Assembly (NCBI RefSeq): GCF_014203325.1
Contig: NZ_JACHIV010000001.1
Location: 4,775,501 to 4,839,500 of the forward strand
DNA from: Saccharopolyspora gloriosae
GTDB lineage: Bacteria; Actinomycetota; Actinomycetes; Mycobacteriales; Pseudonocardiaceae
Length of the DNA: 64,000 nucleotides
Direction of reading: 5' to 3'
Shown here: in pieces, positions 18,298 to 26,537 of the stretch
Position numbering within the stretch: position 1 is the first letter of the stretch
Layout of the letters: every line of letters starts with the position of its first letter
Translations under genes and position numbers: made by a program
The notes under the pieces: model-generated
The model's database searches: none
Told to the model about the DNA's origin: nothing
What the model saw: the letters and a program-made list of their open reading frames with translations, nothing else

Positions 18298-18882
18298 TCA
18301 GGCACGGGTCGCGCGGGCGACCCGGTCGAGGCGGTCGTGGTGGTCGCGCCACCACTGCTCGTCGCGCGCGGGAAGGTTGCCGTTGTCGGCTCGCCGGCCC
18401 GCGGAACCGTCGACGAGTTCGCGGACGATGTCGGCGTGGCCCGCGTGCCGAGCCAGCTCGGCGAGCACGTGGCACAGGATCCGGTGCAGGGTCATGCCGC
18501 CGCGCTCCGCAGGCCACCACGGCACCCGGCCCGGCGCGTCCAGCGGCAACGCCGCGATCGTCGCGTCCGCGTGCGCCCAAGCCCGGTGGTAGAGCCCGAT
18601 GATCTGCTCCCGCGTCTCCTCCGCGGTCGCCCACATGTCGTCGTTGTCTGCCCCGTTCTCGATCCACGGCATCGGCTCCGGGAAAGGGCGGTCGAAGACG
18701 ATGCCGAAGTAGCCCACCGCGACGGTCGCGACGTGCTTGACCAGGCCCAGCAGGTTGGTGCCGGTGGGCGTCAGCGGGCGCCGGACGTCGTACTCGGAGA
18801 GCCCGTCGAGCTTCCACAGCAGGGCGTCTCGCTCCTCGCGCAGGTACTGGTGCAGGTCGTCCTTGGCATCGGTTCCGGTCTT
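18298..18882 (-). CDS. DinB/DUF664 family protein with no canonical start codon for its conserved N-terminus
   Basis: The frame shows a DinB-type (mycothiol-dependent superfamily) four-helix protein. It begins with a conserved stretch encoded about 18882-18720 (KDDLHQYLREERDALLWKLD, SEYDVRRPLTPTGTNLLGLVKHVATV), continues with GYFGIVFDRPFPEPM, and ends with the metal-site region MTLHRILCHVLAELARHAGH. The frame is open back to the TGA at 18952-18954, but the only ATG/GTG/TTG before the domain is GTG 18717, which would remove helix 1. An ATG with GGGAGAG just upstream (near 18927) is in another frame, so a frameshift or a non-standard start is likely. I give 18882 as approximate domain start. 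Confidence 0.6.
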   Translation of the reverse strand, partial: KTGTDAKDDLHQYLREERDALLWKLDGLSEYDVRRPLTPTGTNLLGLVKHVATVAVGYFGIVFDRPFPEPMPWIENGADNDDMWATAEETREQIIGLYHRAWAHADATIAALPLDAPGRVPWWPAERGGMTLHRILCHVLAELARHAGHADIVRELVDGSAGRRADNGNLPARDEQWWRDHHDRLDRVARATRA

Positions 18883-18951
18883 GCGCGCAGCCTGGCACCG
18901 GGCACCGACATCGCGCTCTCCCTTTTCCCGGCTCGCACCACGGCGGAGGGC

Positions 18952-19386
18952 TCAGCCGACGTGCACGTCGAGCTCCATTCCGACGTGCCGGTGGTTCCCG
19001 ACGGGGCACCAGAAATCGTAGGTGCCGCGGGTCAAGGTGACGGTCAGATCCGCGGACTGCCCCGTCTTCACCGTGATGGTGCGCTTGTTCTCCACACCCG
19101 GTCCTTTGACCTCCAAGGCGTGCGGCGCGATTCCCCGGTTCACCGCCCGGAACGTGTAGCGACCGGGTGGGAGGTGCGACGGCATCAGCAGCCGGTAATC
19201 GACCATCGTCACCGTCACCTTCCGCGGGGAATCGCCCTCGGCCGGTTTCGCGGCGGCACCGGCGGCGACCGCGCCGCCGCAGAGGGCCACGATCATCGTG
19301 AACGCGCTGAGCAGCACGATCAGCGTTCGCGACCTCCGCCGGGCCCGGTGGCCGGGGAACTCGTCCTCGGGCAAGTGGAATGGCAT
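18952..19386 (-). CDS. Membrane-anchored single-domain cupredoxin
   Basis: 144 residues. A cytoplasmic basic N-terminus (HRARRRSRT) and one TM helix/signal anchor (TLIVLLSAFTMIVALCGGAVAAG) precede a plastocyanin-like domain. The type-1 copper ligand pattern is present: His in IAPHALEVKG, then Cys-His-Met in DFWCPVGNHRHVGMELDVHV. It would be exposed outside the membrane as an electron carrier or copper-binding protein. No oxidase partner is adjacent. ATG 19386 is preferred to an upstream GTG because of GGGGG just before it. It ends about 70 bp before the DinB domain begins, on the same strand. Confidence 0.85.
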   Translation of the reverse strand: MPFHLPEDEFPGHRARRRSRTLIVLLSAFTMIVALCGGAVAAGAAAKPAEGDSPRKVTVTMVDYRLLMPSHLPPGRYTFRAVNRGIAPHALEVKGPGVENKRTITVKTGQSADLTVTLTRGTYDFWCPVGNHRHVGMELDVHVG

Positions 19387-19622
19387 CGCACACCCCCGGA
19401 GCACGTGGAAATGGGGATCCGATGCGCGCGGAGGAACGCCTCCGCGCGATCACCGGGCCCGTTCTACGACCGTTCCAGCGTAATTCCGCGGGCACGCCGG
19501 GTCGTGCCCGCGCGAAGGCCGCTGTGACACCCGGGAACCGCCGGGGGAATTGTGGCGCCACCGCACCCGGAAACGGTCCGAAAGTCCCGCAATTTCCGAT
19601 GACACCGCTCGCCGCCGCCCGT

Positions 19623-19628
19623 TAACGT
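19623..19628 (+). promoter_or_regulatory. Leaderless -10 element of the phosphotransferase gene
   Basis: TAACGT sits exactly 6 nt upstream of ATG 19635 and there is no ribosome-binding site. Confidence 0.45.
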
Positions 19629-19634
19629 GCCGAC

Positions 19635-20507
19635 ATGATCACCGACGTGGCCCGCACGCACGGACTGGACGTGCGCGTCGACGAGGTGAACGAGACCGGC
19701 TGGGACTTCCGCGTGCACCTCGCGACCGCCCGCGACGGGACGCGGTGGGTCCTGCGGGAACCGCGCCGGGCGGGCGTCGCGGCGCGCCTACCCGCCGAGG
19801 GCAGGCTGCTGGAGGTGCTGCGGCCACGGCTGCCGGTGGAACTGCCGCGCTGGGAGATCCGCGCTCCCGACCTGGTCGCCTACCGGCGGTTGAGCGGCGA
19901 GCCGCTGGCGGCCGAGGACCCGCTCACGCTCGACGTGGATTTCGGAACGGCCGACGAGGACTACCTGGTGCGGCTCGGCGAGGTCATCGCGGCGCTGCAC
20001 GGCACGCCACCGCACCTGCTGGCGTCCACCGGCGTCGAAGCCGGCGGACCGCGGGCGCTGCGGGCGGAGATCGACGCCGAACTCGCCGAAGGGGTCGCCC
20101 TGCTGCCCGTTCCGGAGCACCGGGCGCGGCGGTGGCGCAACTGGCTCGCCGACGACCGGTACTGGCTCGGCGCGGGCGTTCCCGTGCACCGGGACCTGAG
20201 CCCGAACCACACCCTGGTCGACGGGGCGGGGAGGCTCGTCGGGCTGCTGGACTGGGCGGACGCGGCCATCGACGACCCAGCGCAGGACTTCGCCGCCCCC
20301 TGCGCCGCCTTCGGGCCGGACGGGCTGCGACGCCTGCTGACCGCCTACACCGCCGCCGGCGGGAACGCGCGGGAATCGCTGCACGAGCACGTCGTGGAAC
20401 TCGCCGAGTTCCGGCGCACCGTCTCGCTCGGACTGCACGGGCTACGCGCCGGACAGGCCCGCTTCGTCGATCTCGCGCGCTCCAGGTTGACCTTGGCAAG
20501 CCGTTGA
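19635..20507 (+). CDS. Macrolide 2'-phosphotransferase-like / APH-family kinase
   Basis: 290 residues with the aminoglycoside/macrolide phosphotransferase fold. Visible elements: a nucleotide-binding beta sheet (DGTRWVLREPRRAG), the catalytic loop VPVHRDLSPNHTLVD (HxD with downstream Asn), and the metal-binding LVGLLDWADAAIDDPAQDFA. The arrangement resembles Mph macrolide 2'-phosphotransferases. It may inactivate a macrolide or phosphorylate an endogenous small molecule. Leaderless start at ATG 19635. The large LuxR-type regulator begins 50 bp downstream on the same strand but has its own -10 element. Confidence 0.85.
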   Translation: MITDVARTHGLDVRVDEVNETGWDFRVHLATARDGTRWVLREPRRAGVAARLPAEGRLLEVLRPRLPVELPRWEIRAPDLVAYRRLSGEPLAAEDPLTLDVDFGTADEDYLVRLGEVIAALHGTPPHLLASTGVEAGGPRALRAEIDAELAEGVALLPVPEHRARRWRNWLADDRYWLGAGVPVHRDLSPNHTLVDGAGRLVGLLDWADAAIDDPAQDFAAPCAAFGPDGLRRLLTAYTAAGGNARESLHEHVVELAEFRRTVSLGLHGLRAGQARFVDLARSRLTLASR

Positions 20508-20545
20508 CCTGCAAGATCGCCCCGACCGACAGGGCGAAGCCGGGT

Positions 20546-20551
20546 TAGGCT
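20546..20551 (+). promoter_or_regulatory. Leaderless -10 element of the NB-ARC/LuxR regulator gene
   Basis: TAGGCT followed by exactly 6 nt and GTG 20558; no Shine-Dalgarno sequence is present. Confidence 0.5.
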
Positions 20552-20557
20552 CGGGGC

Positions 20558-22891
20558 GTGGTCTCCAGTGCGCGGTCGGCCCGCGTCCGCGAGTCGGCGG
20601 GCAACCTACCGGTCGACGTCACCAGCTTCGTCGGCCGGCGACATGAGATCACCCGGACCAAACGCCTGCTCGCCGAATCCCGGCTGGTCACCCTCACCGG
20701 CCAGGGCGGGGTCGGCAAGACCCGGCTGGCGTTGCGGGTGGCCTCCAGCATGCGGCGGATCTTCCGGGACAAGGCGTGGTGCGTGGGCCTGGAGGAGCTC
20801 CGCGACGGCACCCTGCTCGCCGAAGCCGCCATCGAACAGCTCAGCCTCGGCGGACCGTCCTCGGGCACCGACGTGGACGCCGTCGTCGAACACCTGCGGC
20901 ACCGGGAGATGCTGCTGGTGCTGGACAACTGCGAGCACGTCATCGAGGACGCCGCGCTGTTCGTGGACTCGGTGCTGCGCTGGTGCCCAGGCGTGCGCAT
21001 CCTCGCCACCAGCAGGCAGTCGCTGGGCGTGGCCGGGGAGGCGACGCTGGTGGTGCCGCCGATGCAGATCCCCGACCTCGACGACCCGCCACCACCGGAG
21101 TCCTACGAGCAGTTCTCCTCGGTGCGGCTGTTCCTGGACCGGGCGCGCTCGACCGTGCCGGAGTTCGAGGTCACCGCCGAGGACGGCGCCGTGCTGATGC
21201 GGCTGTGCGCGCGGCTCGACGGCAACCCGCTGGCGATCGAGCTCGCCGCGGTGCGGCTGCGGTCGCTGTCGCTGCAGCAGCTGGAGGAGCGGCTCGTCGA
21301 GCGCTACAACCTGCTCAGCGAGGGGCGCCGCGGCGCGCCGCCGCGGCAGCAGAGCCTGCGGGCGCTGATCGACTGGAGCTACGAGCTGTGCTCCGAGCAG
21401 GACCGGATCGCGTGGGCGCGGGTGTCGGTGTTCGCCGGGAGCTTCGGGCTGGCCGCCGCCGAGCACGTGGCCAGCAACGGGCTCAGCCGCGTCGACGTGC
21501 TGGGCTCGATGCACTCGCTGGTGGACCAGTCGATCCTGGTGCGCGAGGAAGAAGCCGGTGAGGTGCGGTTCCGGTTGCTGCACGCGCTGCGCGACTACGG
21601 CCAGGAACGACTCGACGCCTCCGGGGAGCGGCAGCGGGTGCTGGCCCGCCACCACGAGTGGTACGCGGAGCTCGCCGACCGGTTCGCGGCGGACTGGCTC
21701 GGCCCGCACCAGACGGCGTGGGTGCGAGAACTGCGGCTGGACCTGGACAACCTGCGGCTCGCGCTGGACACGGCGGCGCACGAGCGGCGCACCGCGGCGG
21801 GCGCGCTGCGGCTGGCGTCGCGGCTCACGCCGTTCTGGAGCATCCGCGGGCTCAACGGGGAGGCGCGGCACTGGCTGGAGACGGCGCTCGAACACGTCCC
21901 GCCGGACACCCCGGAGCGGCCCGCGGGCCTGCGGGCCACCGCGTGGTTCGCGCTGCTGCAGGGCGACACCTCGACCGCCCTGCCGCTGCTGGAAGAGGCG
22001 GCGGCGCTGGCCGCCGAGCACGACGACGAGTACGAGGTGGCGCACGTGACGCAGATCCGGGGCATGGCGGCGTTCTTCCGCGACGACCTCGCCGAGGCCG
22101 AGGAGCTGCTCGCGGACGCGCTCGGCCGGTTCCGGGACCTGGAGGCGGTCTACGGGGAATGGTTCGGGTTGTTCGCGCTGGGCCTGGTCAAAGGGCTCCG
22201 CGGCGATCGGGACGGCGGGATCGCGCTGCTGCGGGAATGCATCGAGGCGGCGACCGGGCGCGGTGAACTGCTGTGGCGGTCGGCGGCACTGTGGGCGAGC
22301 GCGCACATCGAGATCCTGCGCGGGGCCTCGGCGCGCGCGGAGACGGCCGCGAAGGAGGCGCTGCGGTTGCAGCGCACGCTGGACAACCGGCTCTCCAGCG
22401 CGTTCACCATCGACATCCTGGCGTGGATCGCGCACGGGCTGGGTCGCGACGAGCGGGCGGCCCGCCTGTTCGGGGCGGCGTCGGCGGTGTGGGACGCGGT
22501 GCGCGCCGCACCCGAGTACTACGGGCGGTTCCAGTCCTCGCACGACGAGAACGAGCAGGGCGCGCGCCGCGCGCTGGGCGACCGCGCCTACCGGGAGGCC
22601 TTCGACCGCGGCTACGAGATGTCGCCGGAGTCGGCGGTGGACTACGCGCTGGAGCTCAAGCGGACGACGCGCAGCGTCGCCCCGGACGAGCTGACCGCGA
22701 CGACGCTGACCAAGCGGGAGCGGGAGATCGCCGAACTCGTCGCGCAGGGCAGGACGAACAAGGAGATCGCGGAGACGCTGGTCATCGCGCAGCGCACCGT
22801 GGAAGGCCACGTGCAGCACATCCTGACCAAGCTCGACTTCTCCTCCCGCGCCCAGATCGCCGGCTGGCTGGCGGGACGACGTTCTTCTTGA
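20558..22891 (+). CDS. Large STAND ATPase regulator: NB-ARC, TPR-like repeats, C-terminal LuxR HTH
   Basis: 777 residues. Domains in order: NB-ARC-type ATPase with Walker A GQGGVGKT (residues 48-55) and Walker B MLLVLDNCEH followed by EDAALFVD; a winged-helix/LRR-like linker; a helical TPR-like sensor region (about 370-690); and a LuxR/GerE HTH (LTKREREIAELVAQGRTNKEIAETLVIAQRTVEGHVQHILTKL, last 66 residues). The N-terminal NLPVDVTSFVGRRHE is the standard opening of this class. Such STAND regulators switch on ATP and ligand binding. No biosynthetic cluster is adjacent, so its targets are unknown. Confidence 0.92.
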   Translation: MVSSARSARVRESAGNLPVDVTSFVGRRHEITRTKRLLAESRLVTLTGQGGVGKTRLALRVASSMRRIFRDKAWCVGLEELRDGTLLAEAAIEQLSLGGPSSGTDVDAVVEHLRHREMLLVLDNCEHVIEDAALFVDSVLRWCPGVRILATSRQSLGVAGEATLVVPPMQIPDLDDPPPPESYEQFSSVRLFLDRARSTVPEFEVTAEDGAVLMRLCARLDGNPLAIELAAVRLRSLSLQQLEERLVERYNLLSEGRRGAPPRQQSLRALIDWSYELCSEQDRIAWARVSVFAGSFGLAAAEHVASNGLSRVDVLGSMHSLVDQSILVREEEAGEVRFRLLHALRDYGQERLDASGERQRVLARHHEWYAELADRFAADWLGPHQTAWVRELRLDLDNLRLALDTAAHERRTAAGALRLASRLTPFWSIRGLNGEARHWLETALEHVPPDTPERPAGLRATAWFALLQGDTSTALPLLEEAAALAAEHDDEYEVAHVTQIRGMAAFFRDDLAEAEELLADALGRFRDLEAVYGEWFGLFALGLVKGLRGDRDGGIALLRECIEAATGRGELLWRSAALWASAHIEILRGASARAETAAKEALRLQRTLDNRLSSAFTIDILAWIAHGLGRDERAARLFGAASAVWDAVRAAPEYYGRFQSSHDENEQGARRALGDRAYREAFDRGYEMSPESAVDYALELKRTTRSVAPDELTATTLTKREREIAELVAQGRTNKEIAETLVIAQRTVEGHVQHILTKLDFSSRAQIAGWLAGRRSS

Positions 22892-23130
22892 CGTGAGCAC
22901 CCGGCGGCGGGAAGGCTCGGCCACCGACGCCGGGCCCTCGCCGCACCGGTCGTCGCCGCGTGCCGAGCGGCTCGGAGATCGCCGCACCCGTCCGCCTCCG
23001 ACTCCCGGTCACCGGTGTACTCCGCGTGACGGGAAACGGGTTTCCCACCACGCGGATCTACGAAAGTAGGTACCTGCACACGTGGAAACCGCGATGTAGG
23101 CATACGGGCGGTGAGGGACTGTTGGTCCTC

Positions 23131-23841
23131 GTGAGTTCCCCCGACCACACCTTCCCCGAGGCCCTGACCACCCCCGACAGCACCACCGGCCCCAAGTCCC
23201 CGACCGCGCTGCTGCACCGGCTCCACGACAAAGCGGTCCCCGCGCTGCGGGAGCTGTGGAGCACCAGCGAAGCCATCGGCGCGCACCGCCTCACCCCGAA
23301 GATGCGGACCGCCCAGATCGCCGCCTCCGTCGTCGCCACCGGCGTGCTCAGCGCCGTGCTCGGCGGAGCCCCCGCGGCGGAACACACCCCCGAACCCCGC
23401 GCCGCCGCCCCGGTGGCCGGGCACGTCCAGCCCGGACCGGTGAGTCCCCCGAACACCGGTCCGGCGCTGGGCGGTGCGCCCGCCGACCCCGTGGGCGGCT
23501 GGATCAGCCAGGCCACGGCGGTGCTGGAAGCGCACGGCGTGCCCCGCGACCAGATCGACCCGGCGGCGCTGCGCACGATCATCGAGCACGAGTCCGGCGG
23601 CGACCCGATGGCCGCGAACGACTGGGACTCGAACGCGTCGGCGGGCACTCCGTCGAAGGGCCTGATGCAGACGATCGACCCGACGTTCCACTCGTTCGCG
23701 GTGCCCGGTCACCAGGACATCTGGAACCCGGTGGACAACATCGTGGCCGCGACCCGGTACTCCATCGACCGCTACGGCTCGGTCTCGAACGTGCCCGGCG
23801 TCGTCGGCGTCGGCTCCGGCGGTGGCTACGAGGGCTACTGA
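23131..23841 (+). CDS. Secreted/membrane-anchored lytic transglycosylase (SLT domain)
   Basis: 236 residues. An N-terminal cytoplasmic segment, one TM/signal segment (TAQIAASVVATGVLSAVLGGAPAAE), a Pro/Ala-rich linker and a C-terminal SLT domain with catalytic Glu in TIIEHESGGDPMAANDWDSN, then SKGLMQTIDPTFHSF and NPVDNIVAATRYSIDRYGS. It cleaves peptidoglycan glycan strands outside the cell. GTG 23131 is chosen; TTG 23122 is an alternative closer to GGTGAGGGA. A perfect palindrome (GGGAAAC-GG-GTTTCCC, 23031-23046) lies in the leader. The 3' end overlaps the convergent GntR gene by 7 bp, sharing stop-codon bases. Confidence 0.88.
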   Translation: MSSPDHTFPEALTTPDSTTGPKSPTALLHRLHDKAVPALRELWSTSEAIGAHRLTPKMRTAQIAASVVATGVLSAVLGGAPAAEHTPEPRAAAPVAGHVQPGPVSPPNTGPALGGAPADPVGGWISQATAVLEAHGVPRDQIDPAALRTIIEHESGGDPMAANDWDSNASAGTPSKGLMQTIDPTFHSFAVPGHQDIWNPVDNIVAATRYSIDRYGSVSNVPGVVGVGSGGGYEGY

Positions 23842-24545
23842 TCGCCCTGCTGCTCGGTGGTGAGGCGTTCGAGGGTCCCCTCGAACGCCTCCTGCACCAG
23901 TTCCCGCATCGCCGACTCGGCGCGTTCGTGATCGCCGCCGCGGATGCATTCGGCGATCTCGCAGTGCAGCCGGACCGCGAGCGGCTTCGGGTGCTCCGGC
24001 ATCAGGCCGTGCCCGGTGCGCCAGCGCAGCACCTCGCCGAACACGTCGCGCAGCTGCGCGAACATCTCGTTGCCGGACGCGGCCAGCACCAGGCCGTGGA
24101 AGTCGACGTCGGCCTCCAGGAAGGTCTCCAGGTCGCCGGAGCGGGCGGTGGCCACCATCCGCTCGGCCAGGCCGACGAGGCGGGCGGCCTGCTCGTGGTC
24201 GGCGTGCCTGGCCGCCGCCGCGGCGGCGACGGGTTCGACGGCGGTGCGCAGCTCCACCAGGGTCCGGACCTGCGCGGACCGGTCCACCGCGAGCAGCCAG
24301 CGGATCAGCGCCGGGTCGAAGGTGTTCCACTCGGCGCGCGGACGCACCACGACGCCGACGCGCTTGCGGCTGACCACCAGCCTGATCGACGCGAGCGTGC
24401 GCACCACCTCGCGGGCGACGCTGCGGGAGATGCCGAAGCGCTGCTCCAGCCCGTCGATGCGCAGCACGGTGCCGGGCGGGTGCTCGCCCGCGCTGATCTC
24501 GTGGCCGAGCACGTCGACCACCTGCCCGTGCAGTCCGCCGCTCAC
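23835..24545 (-). CDS. GntR/FadR-family transcriptional regulator
   Basis: 236 residues. N-terminal winged helix (LRIDGLEQRFGISRSVAREVVRTLASIRLVVSRKRVGVVVRPR) and C-terminal all-alpha FCD effector domain (about 100-225) with the metal-ligand-rich helices (EADVDFHGLVLAASGNEMFAQLRDVF, HCEIAECIRGGDHERAE). FCD regulators bind carboxylic acids or sugar acids. GTG 24545 with GAGGGGA 5 nt upstream is preferred to TTG 24572. Divergent from a GntP-type permease, which it almost certainly regulates. A 223-bp palindromic element is inserted directly behind its start, inside the shared control region. Confidence 0.92.
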   Translation of the reverse strand: MSGGLHGQVVDVLGHEISAGEHPPGTVLRIDGLEQRFGISRSVAREVVRTLASIRLVVSRKRVGVVVRPRAEWNTFDPALIRWLLAVDRSAQVRTLVELRTAVEPVAAAAAARHADHEQAARLVGLAERMVATARSGDLETFLEADVDFHGLVLAASGNEMFAQLRDVFGEVLRWRTGHGLMPEHPKPLAVRLHCEIAECIRGGDHERAESAMRELVQEAFEGTLERLTTEQQGDQ

Positions 24546-24576
24546 CAGGCTCCCCTCGTCCGTTCGCTTCAACTTA

Positions 24577-24799
24577 GGAGTCCTTTCAGCATGACCTTCG
24601 TGGCGGGTCGCTCTGCGGAACCTCAGTGGCTTCCTCGCTGCGGGATCTTTTTCCCAAGTGGCTCCGCCACGAGGGAAAAAGCCGTCCTCGCGAGGAAGCC
24701 ACTGAGAACCCGCCGGTGGTCGTTGTGCTCAAGCCGGTCACTGCTCAGCGGCTTCGCCGCTGACAAGAAAAGACCAAAAGATCATTCCGCAAGGGCTCC
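24577..24799 (+). mobile_element. MITE-like palindromic element, copy C (complete)
   Basis: 223 bp. Terminal inverted repeats of about 22 bp: GGAGTCCTTTCAGCATGACC at the left and GGAGCCCTTGCGGAATGATC (minus strand) at the right. Inside is a nested hairpin with 17-bp arms CTCAGTGGCTTCCTCGC (24622-24638) and its exact complement (24690-24706). These enclose an inner stem TTTTTCCC/GGGAAAAA and the tip GTGGC-TCC-GCCAC. A second hairpin follows (CAGCGGC-TTC-GCCGCTG-ACAAG). No open reading frame of note. Inserted in the GntR-GntP divergent promoter region. Confidence 0.8.
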
Positions 24800-24912
24800 T
24801 CATCTGGTCTCCGGACCGCTCGGCCCGCGGGGTGGCTGCGGCCGAGTGGCGGCAGGACGCGGGCCGTTCGGAGCCGGTCGTCGCCCGCACTATGCCTCGT
24901 GACTCGGTTAAC

Positions 24913-24970
24913 AGAGCAGACTTAATCGGTTCATGAGCCGGAAAAGTCATACTTTTCAGCGATCTGCTCT
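24913..24970. promoter_or_regulatory. Palindrome-rich control region of the GntP permease gene
   Basis: Three symmetric elements lie close together: AGAGCAGA (24913-24920) with TCTGCTCT (24963-24970), GAAAAGT-CAT-ACTTTTC (24941-24957), and the imperfect CGGTTCATGAGCCG (24927-24940). The 17-bp AT-rich repeat is the best candidate for the GntR operator. The permease start is 40 bp downstream. Confidence 0.5.
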
Positions 24971-25009
24971 TAAGGTGGGCCGCGCACCGAGCTCAGCGAG
25001 GAGCCCCTC

Positions 25010-26416
25010 ATGCCTCTGATGTCCCTGCCCGTCGCGGGCACCCTGCTCGCGCAGGCACCACCCGGCGCCTGGAGCGGCCACGACACCCGGCTGCTGGCCG
25101 CCGCGGTCAGCGGCATCGCCGTGATCGTCGTGCTGATCAGCTGGGTGAAGATGCACCCGTTCCTGGCGCTGGCGCTGGGCGCCACCACGCTCGGCGTGGT
25201 CGCCGGGATGCCGTTCGAAGACCTCGTCGAGACGTTCACCGACGGGCTCGGCAAGACCGTCGGCGACGTCGGTCTGCTGGTCGCGCTGGGCGCGATGCTG
25301 GGCAGGCTGCTCACCGACACCGGCGGCGCCCAGCAGATCGTGGAGACGGTGCTCGAACGCACCACCCGGCGCACCCTGCCGTGGGCGATGGTGTTCATCG
25401 CCGCGCTGCTCGGGCTGCCGATGTTCTTCGAGGTCGGCGTGGTGCTGCTGGTGCCGATCGTGGTGATGGTCGCCGCCCGCTCCGAACAGCCGATGCTGCG
25501 GATCGGGATTCCCGCGCTGGCGGGGCTGTCCATCCTGCACGGCCTGGTGCCGCCGCACCCCGGCCCGCTGGCCGCGGTGGACGCGCTCGGCGTGGACCTC
25601 GGCACCACCCTCGCGCTGGGCATCGTCGTGGCCATCCCGACGGCCGTGGTGGCCGGCCCCGTGTTCGGCTCGTTCATCGCCAAGCGCGTGGAGCTGCCCC
25701 CGGCCTCGACGCTGCTGGGCAAGACGCCCGGCCCGGACGACGAAGGCAGGCGGCCCGGTTTCGCCCTGTCCGTGGTGATGCTGCTGCTGCCGGTCGTGCT
25801 GATGCTCGGCAAGTCCGTCGCCGACCTCGCCCTGACCGAAGGCAGCCTCGGCTACGTCGCGCTGGACACGCTGGGCACCCCCGTGGTCGCGCTGACGCTG
25901 ACCGTGCTGATCGCGATGGCCACGCTCGGGCCGCGCTCCGGGCTGGGGCGCACCGCGCTGTCCGGCATCGTCGGCGGTTCGCTGCCGCCGGTCGCGGGCA
26001 TCATCCTCATCGTCGGCGCCGGCGGCGGGTTCAAGGAGACCCTGGTCGAATCCGGGGTCAACACCATGATCACCGACGTGGCGGCGGGCGCGCACCTGTC
26101 GCCGCTGCTGCTGGCCTGGCTGATCGCGGTCGGCATCCGGGTCGCGACGGGCTCGGCGACGGTGGCGACCATCTCCGCGGCCGGGATGGTGGCGCCGCTG
26201 GTCGTGGGGCTGGACCCGGTGCACGGGGCGCTCGTGGCGCTGGCCATCGGCTCCGGTTCGCTGTTCCTGTCGCACGTCAACGACGCCGGGTTCTGGCTGG
26301 TCAAGGAATACTTCGGGATGACCGTCGGGCAGACGCTCAAGACCTGGTCGGCGATGGAGACGATCCTGTCGGTCGTGTCGTTCGTGGTCATCGTCCTACT
26401 GGACCTGCTGCTGTAG
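25010..26416 (+). CDS. Gluconate:H+ symporter family permease (GntP)
   Basis: 468 residues, 12-14 hydrophobic segments, typical GntP length. Family landmarks: FEDLVETFTDGLGKTVGDVGLLVALGAMLGRLL, GLPMFFEVGVVLLVPIV, HGLVPPHPGPLAAV, and GIRVATGSATVATISAAGM with SLFLSHVNDAGFWLVKEYFG. Imports gluconate or a related sugar acid with protons. ATG 25010 follows GAGGAG. Divergent from the FCD-type GntR, giving a classic regulator-permease pair, but no gluconate kinase or dehydratase is next to it, so the substrate stays open. Confidence 0.94.
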   Translation: MPLMSLPVAGTLLAQAPPGAWSGHDTRLLAAAVSGIAVIVVLISWVKMHPFLALALGATTLGVVAGMPFEDLVETFTDGLGKTVGDVGLLVALGAMLGRLLTDTGGAQQIVETVLERTTRRTLPWAMVFIAALLGLPMFFEVGVVLLVPIVVMVAARSEQPMLRIGIPALAGLSILHGLVPPHPGPLAAVDALGVDLGTTLALGIVVAIPTAVVAGPVFGSFIAKRVELPPASTLLGKTPGPDDEGRRPGFALSVVMLLLPVVLMLGKSVADLALTEGSLGYVALDTLGTPVVALTLTVLIAMATLGPRSGLGRTALSGIVGGSLPPVAGIILIVGAGGGFKETLVESGVNTMITDVAAGAHLSPLLLAWLIAVGIRVATGSATVATISAAGMVAPLVVGLDPVHGALVALAIGSGSLFLSHVNDAGFWLVKEYFGMTVGQTLKTWSAMETILSVVSFVVIVLLDLLL

Positions 26417-26437
26417 AGCGGCGAAGGGCCGGTTGAG

Positions 26438-26473
26438 GTGCCGCCGCGGCGACTCCGGTCGCTGCGGCGGCAC
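26438..26473 (+). terminator. Hairpin after the GntP gene
   Basis: GTGCCGCCGC pairs with GCGGCGGCAC and an inner GCGAC with GTCGC, around a TCCG loop, 22 bp after the permease stop. No T-run. Confidence 0.5.
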
Positions 26474-26537
26474 AGTGCCGTCCGGTTGCCGCAGCGACCT
26501 TGGTCCGTCTTGGGTGCCTCCGGAGCAGCACGGGCGT

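Noticed and set aside
22895-23130. ydaO-type c-di-AMP riboswitch before the transglycosylase
   Set aside because: Such RNAs often precede actinobacterial cell-wall hydrolases, but the conserved core is not recognisable; only a GGGAAAC/GTTTCCC palindrome is seen.
23835-24572. TTG 24572 as start of the GntR-type gene
   Set aside because: It has no ribosome site and abuts the repeat, while GTG 24545 has GAGGGGA at ideal spacing.
24577-24799. Palindromic copies as bidirectional intrinsic terminators
   Set aside because: The inner stem has T-tract left and A-tract right, opposite to an A-stem-T bidirectional terminator, and copies also occur in divergent and tandem spacers.
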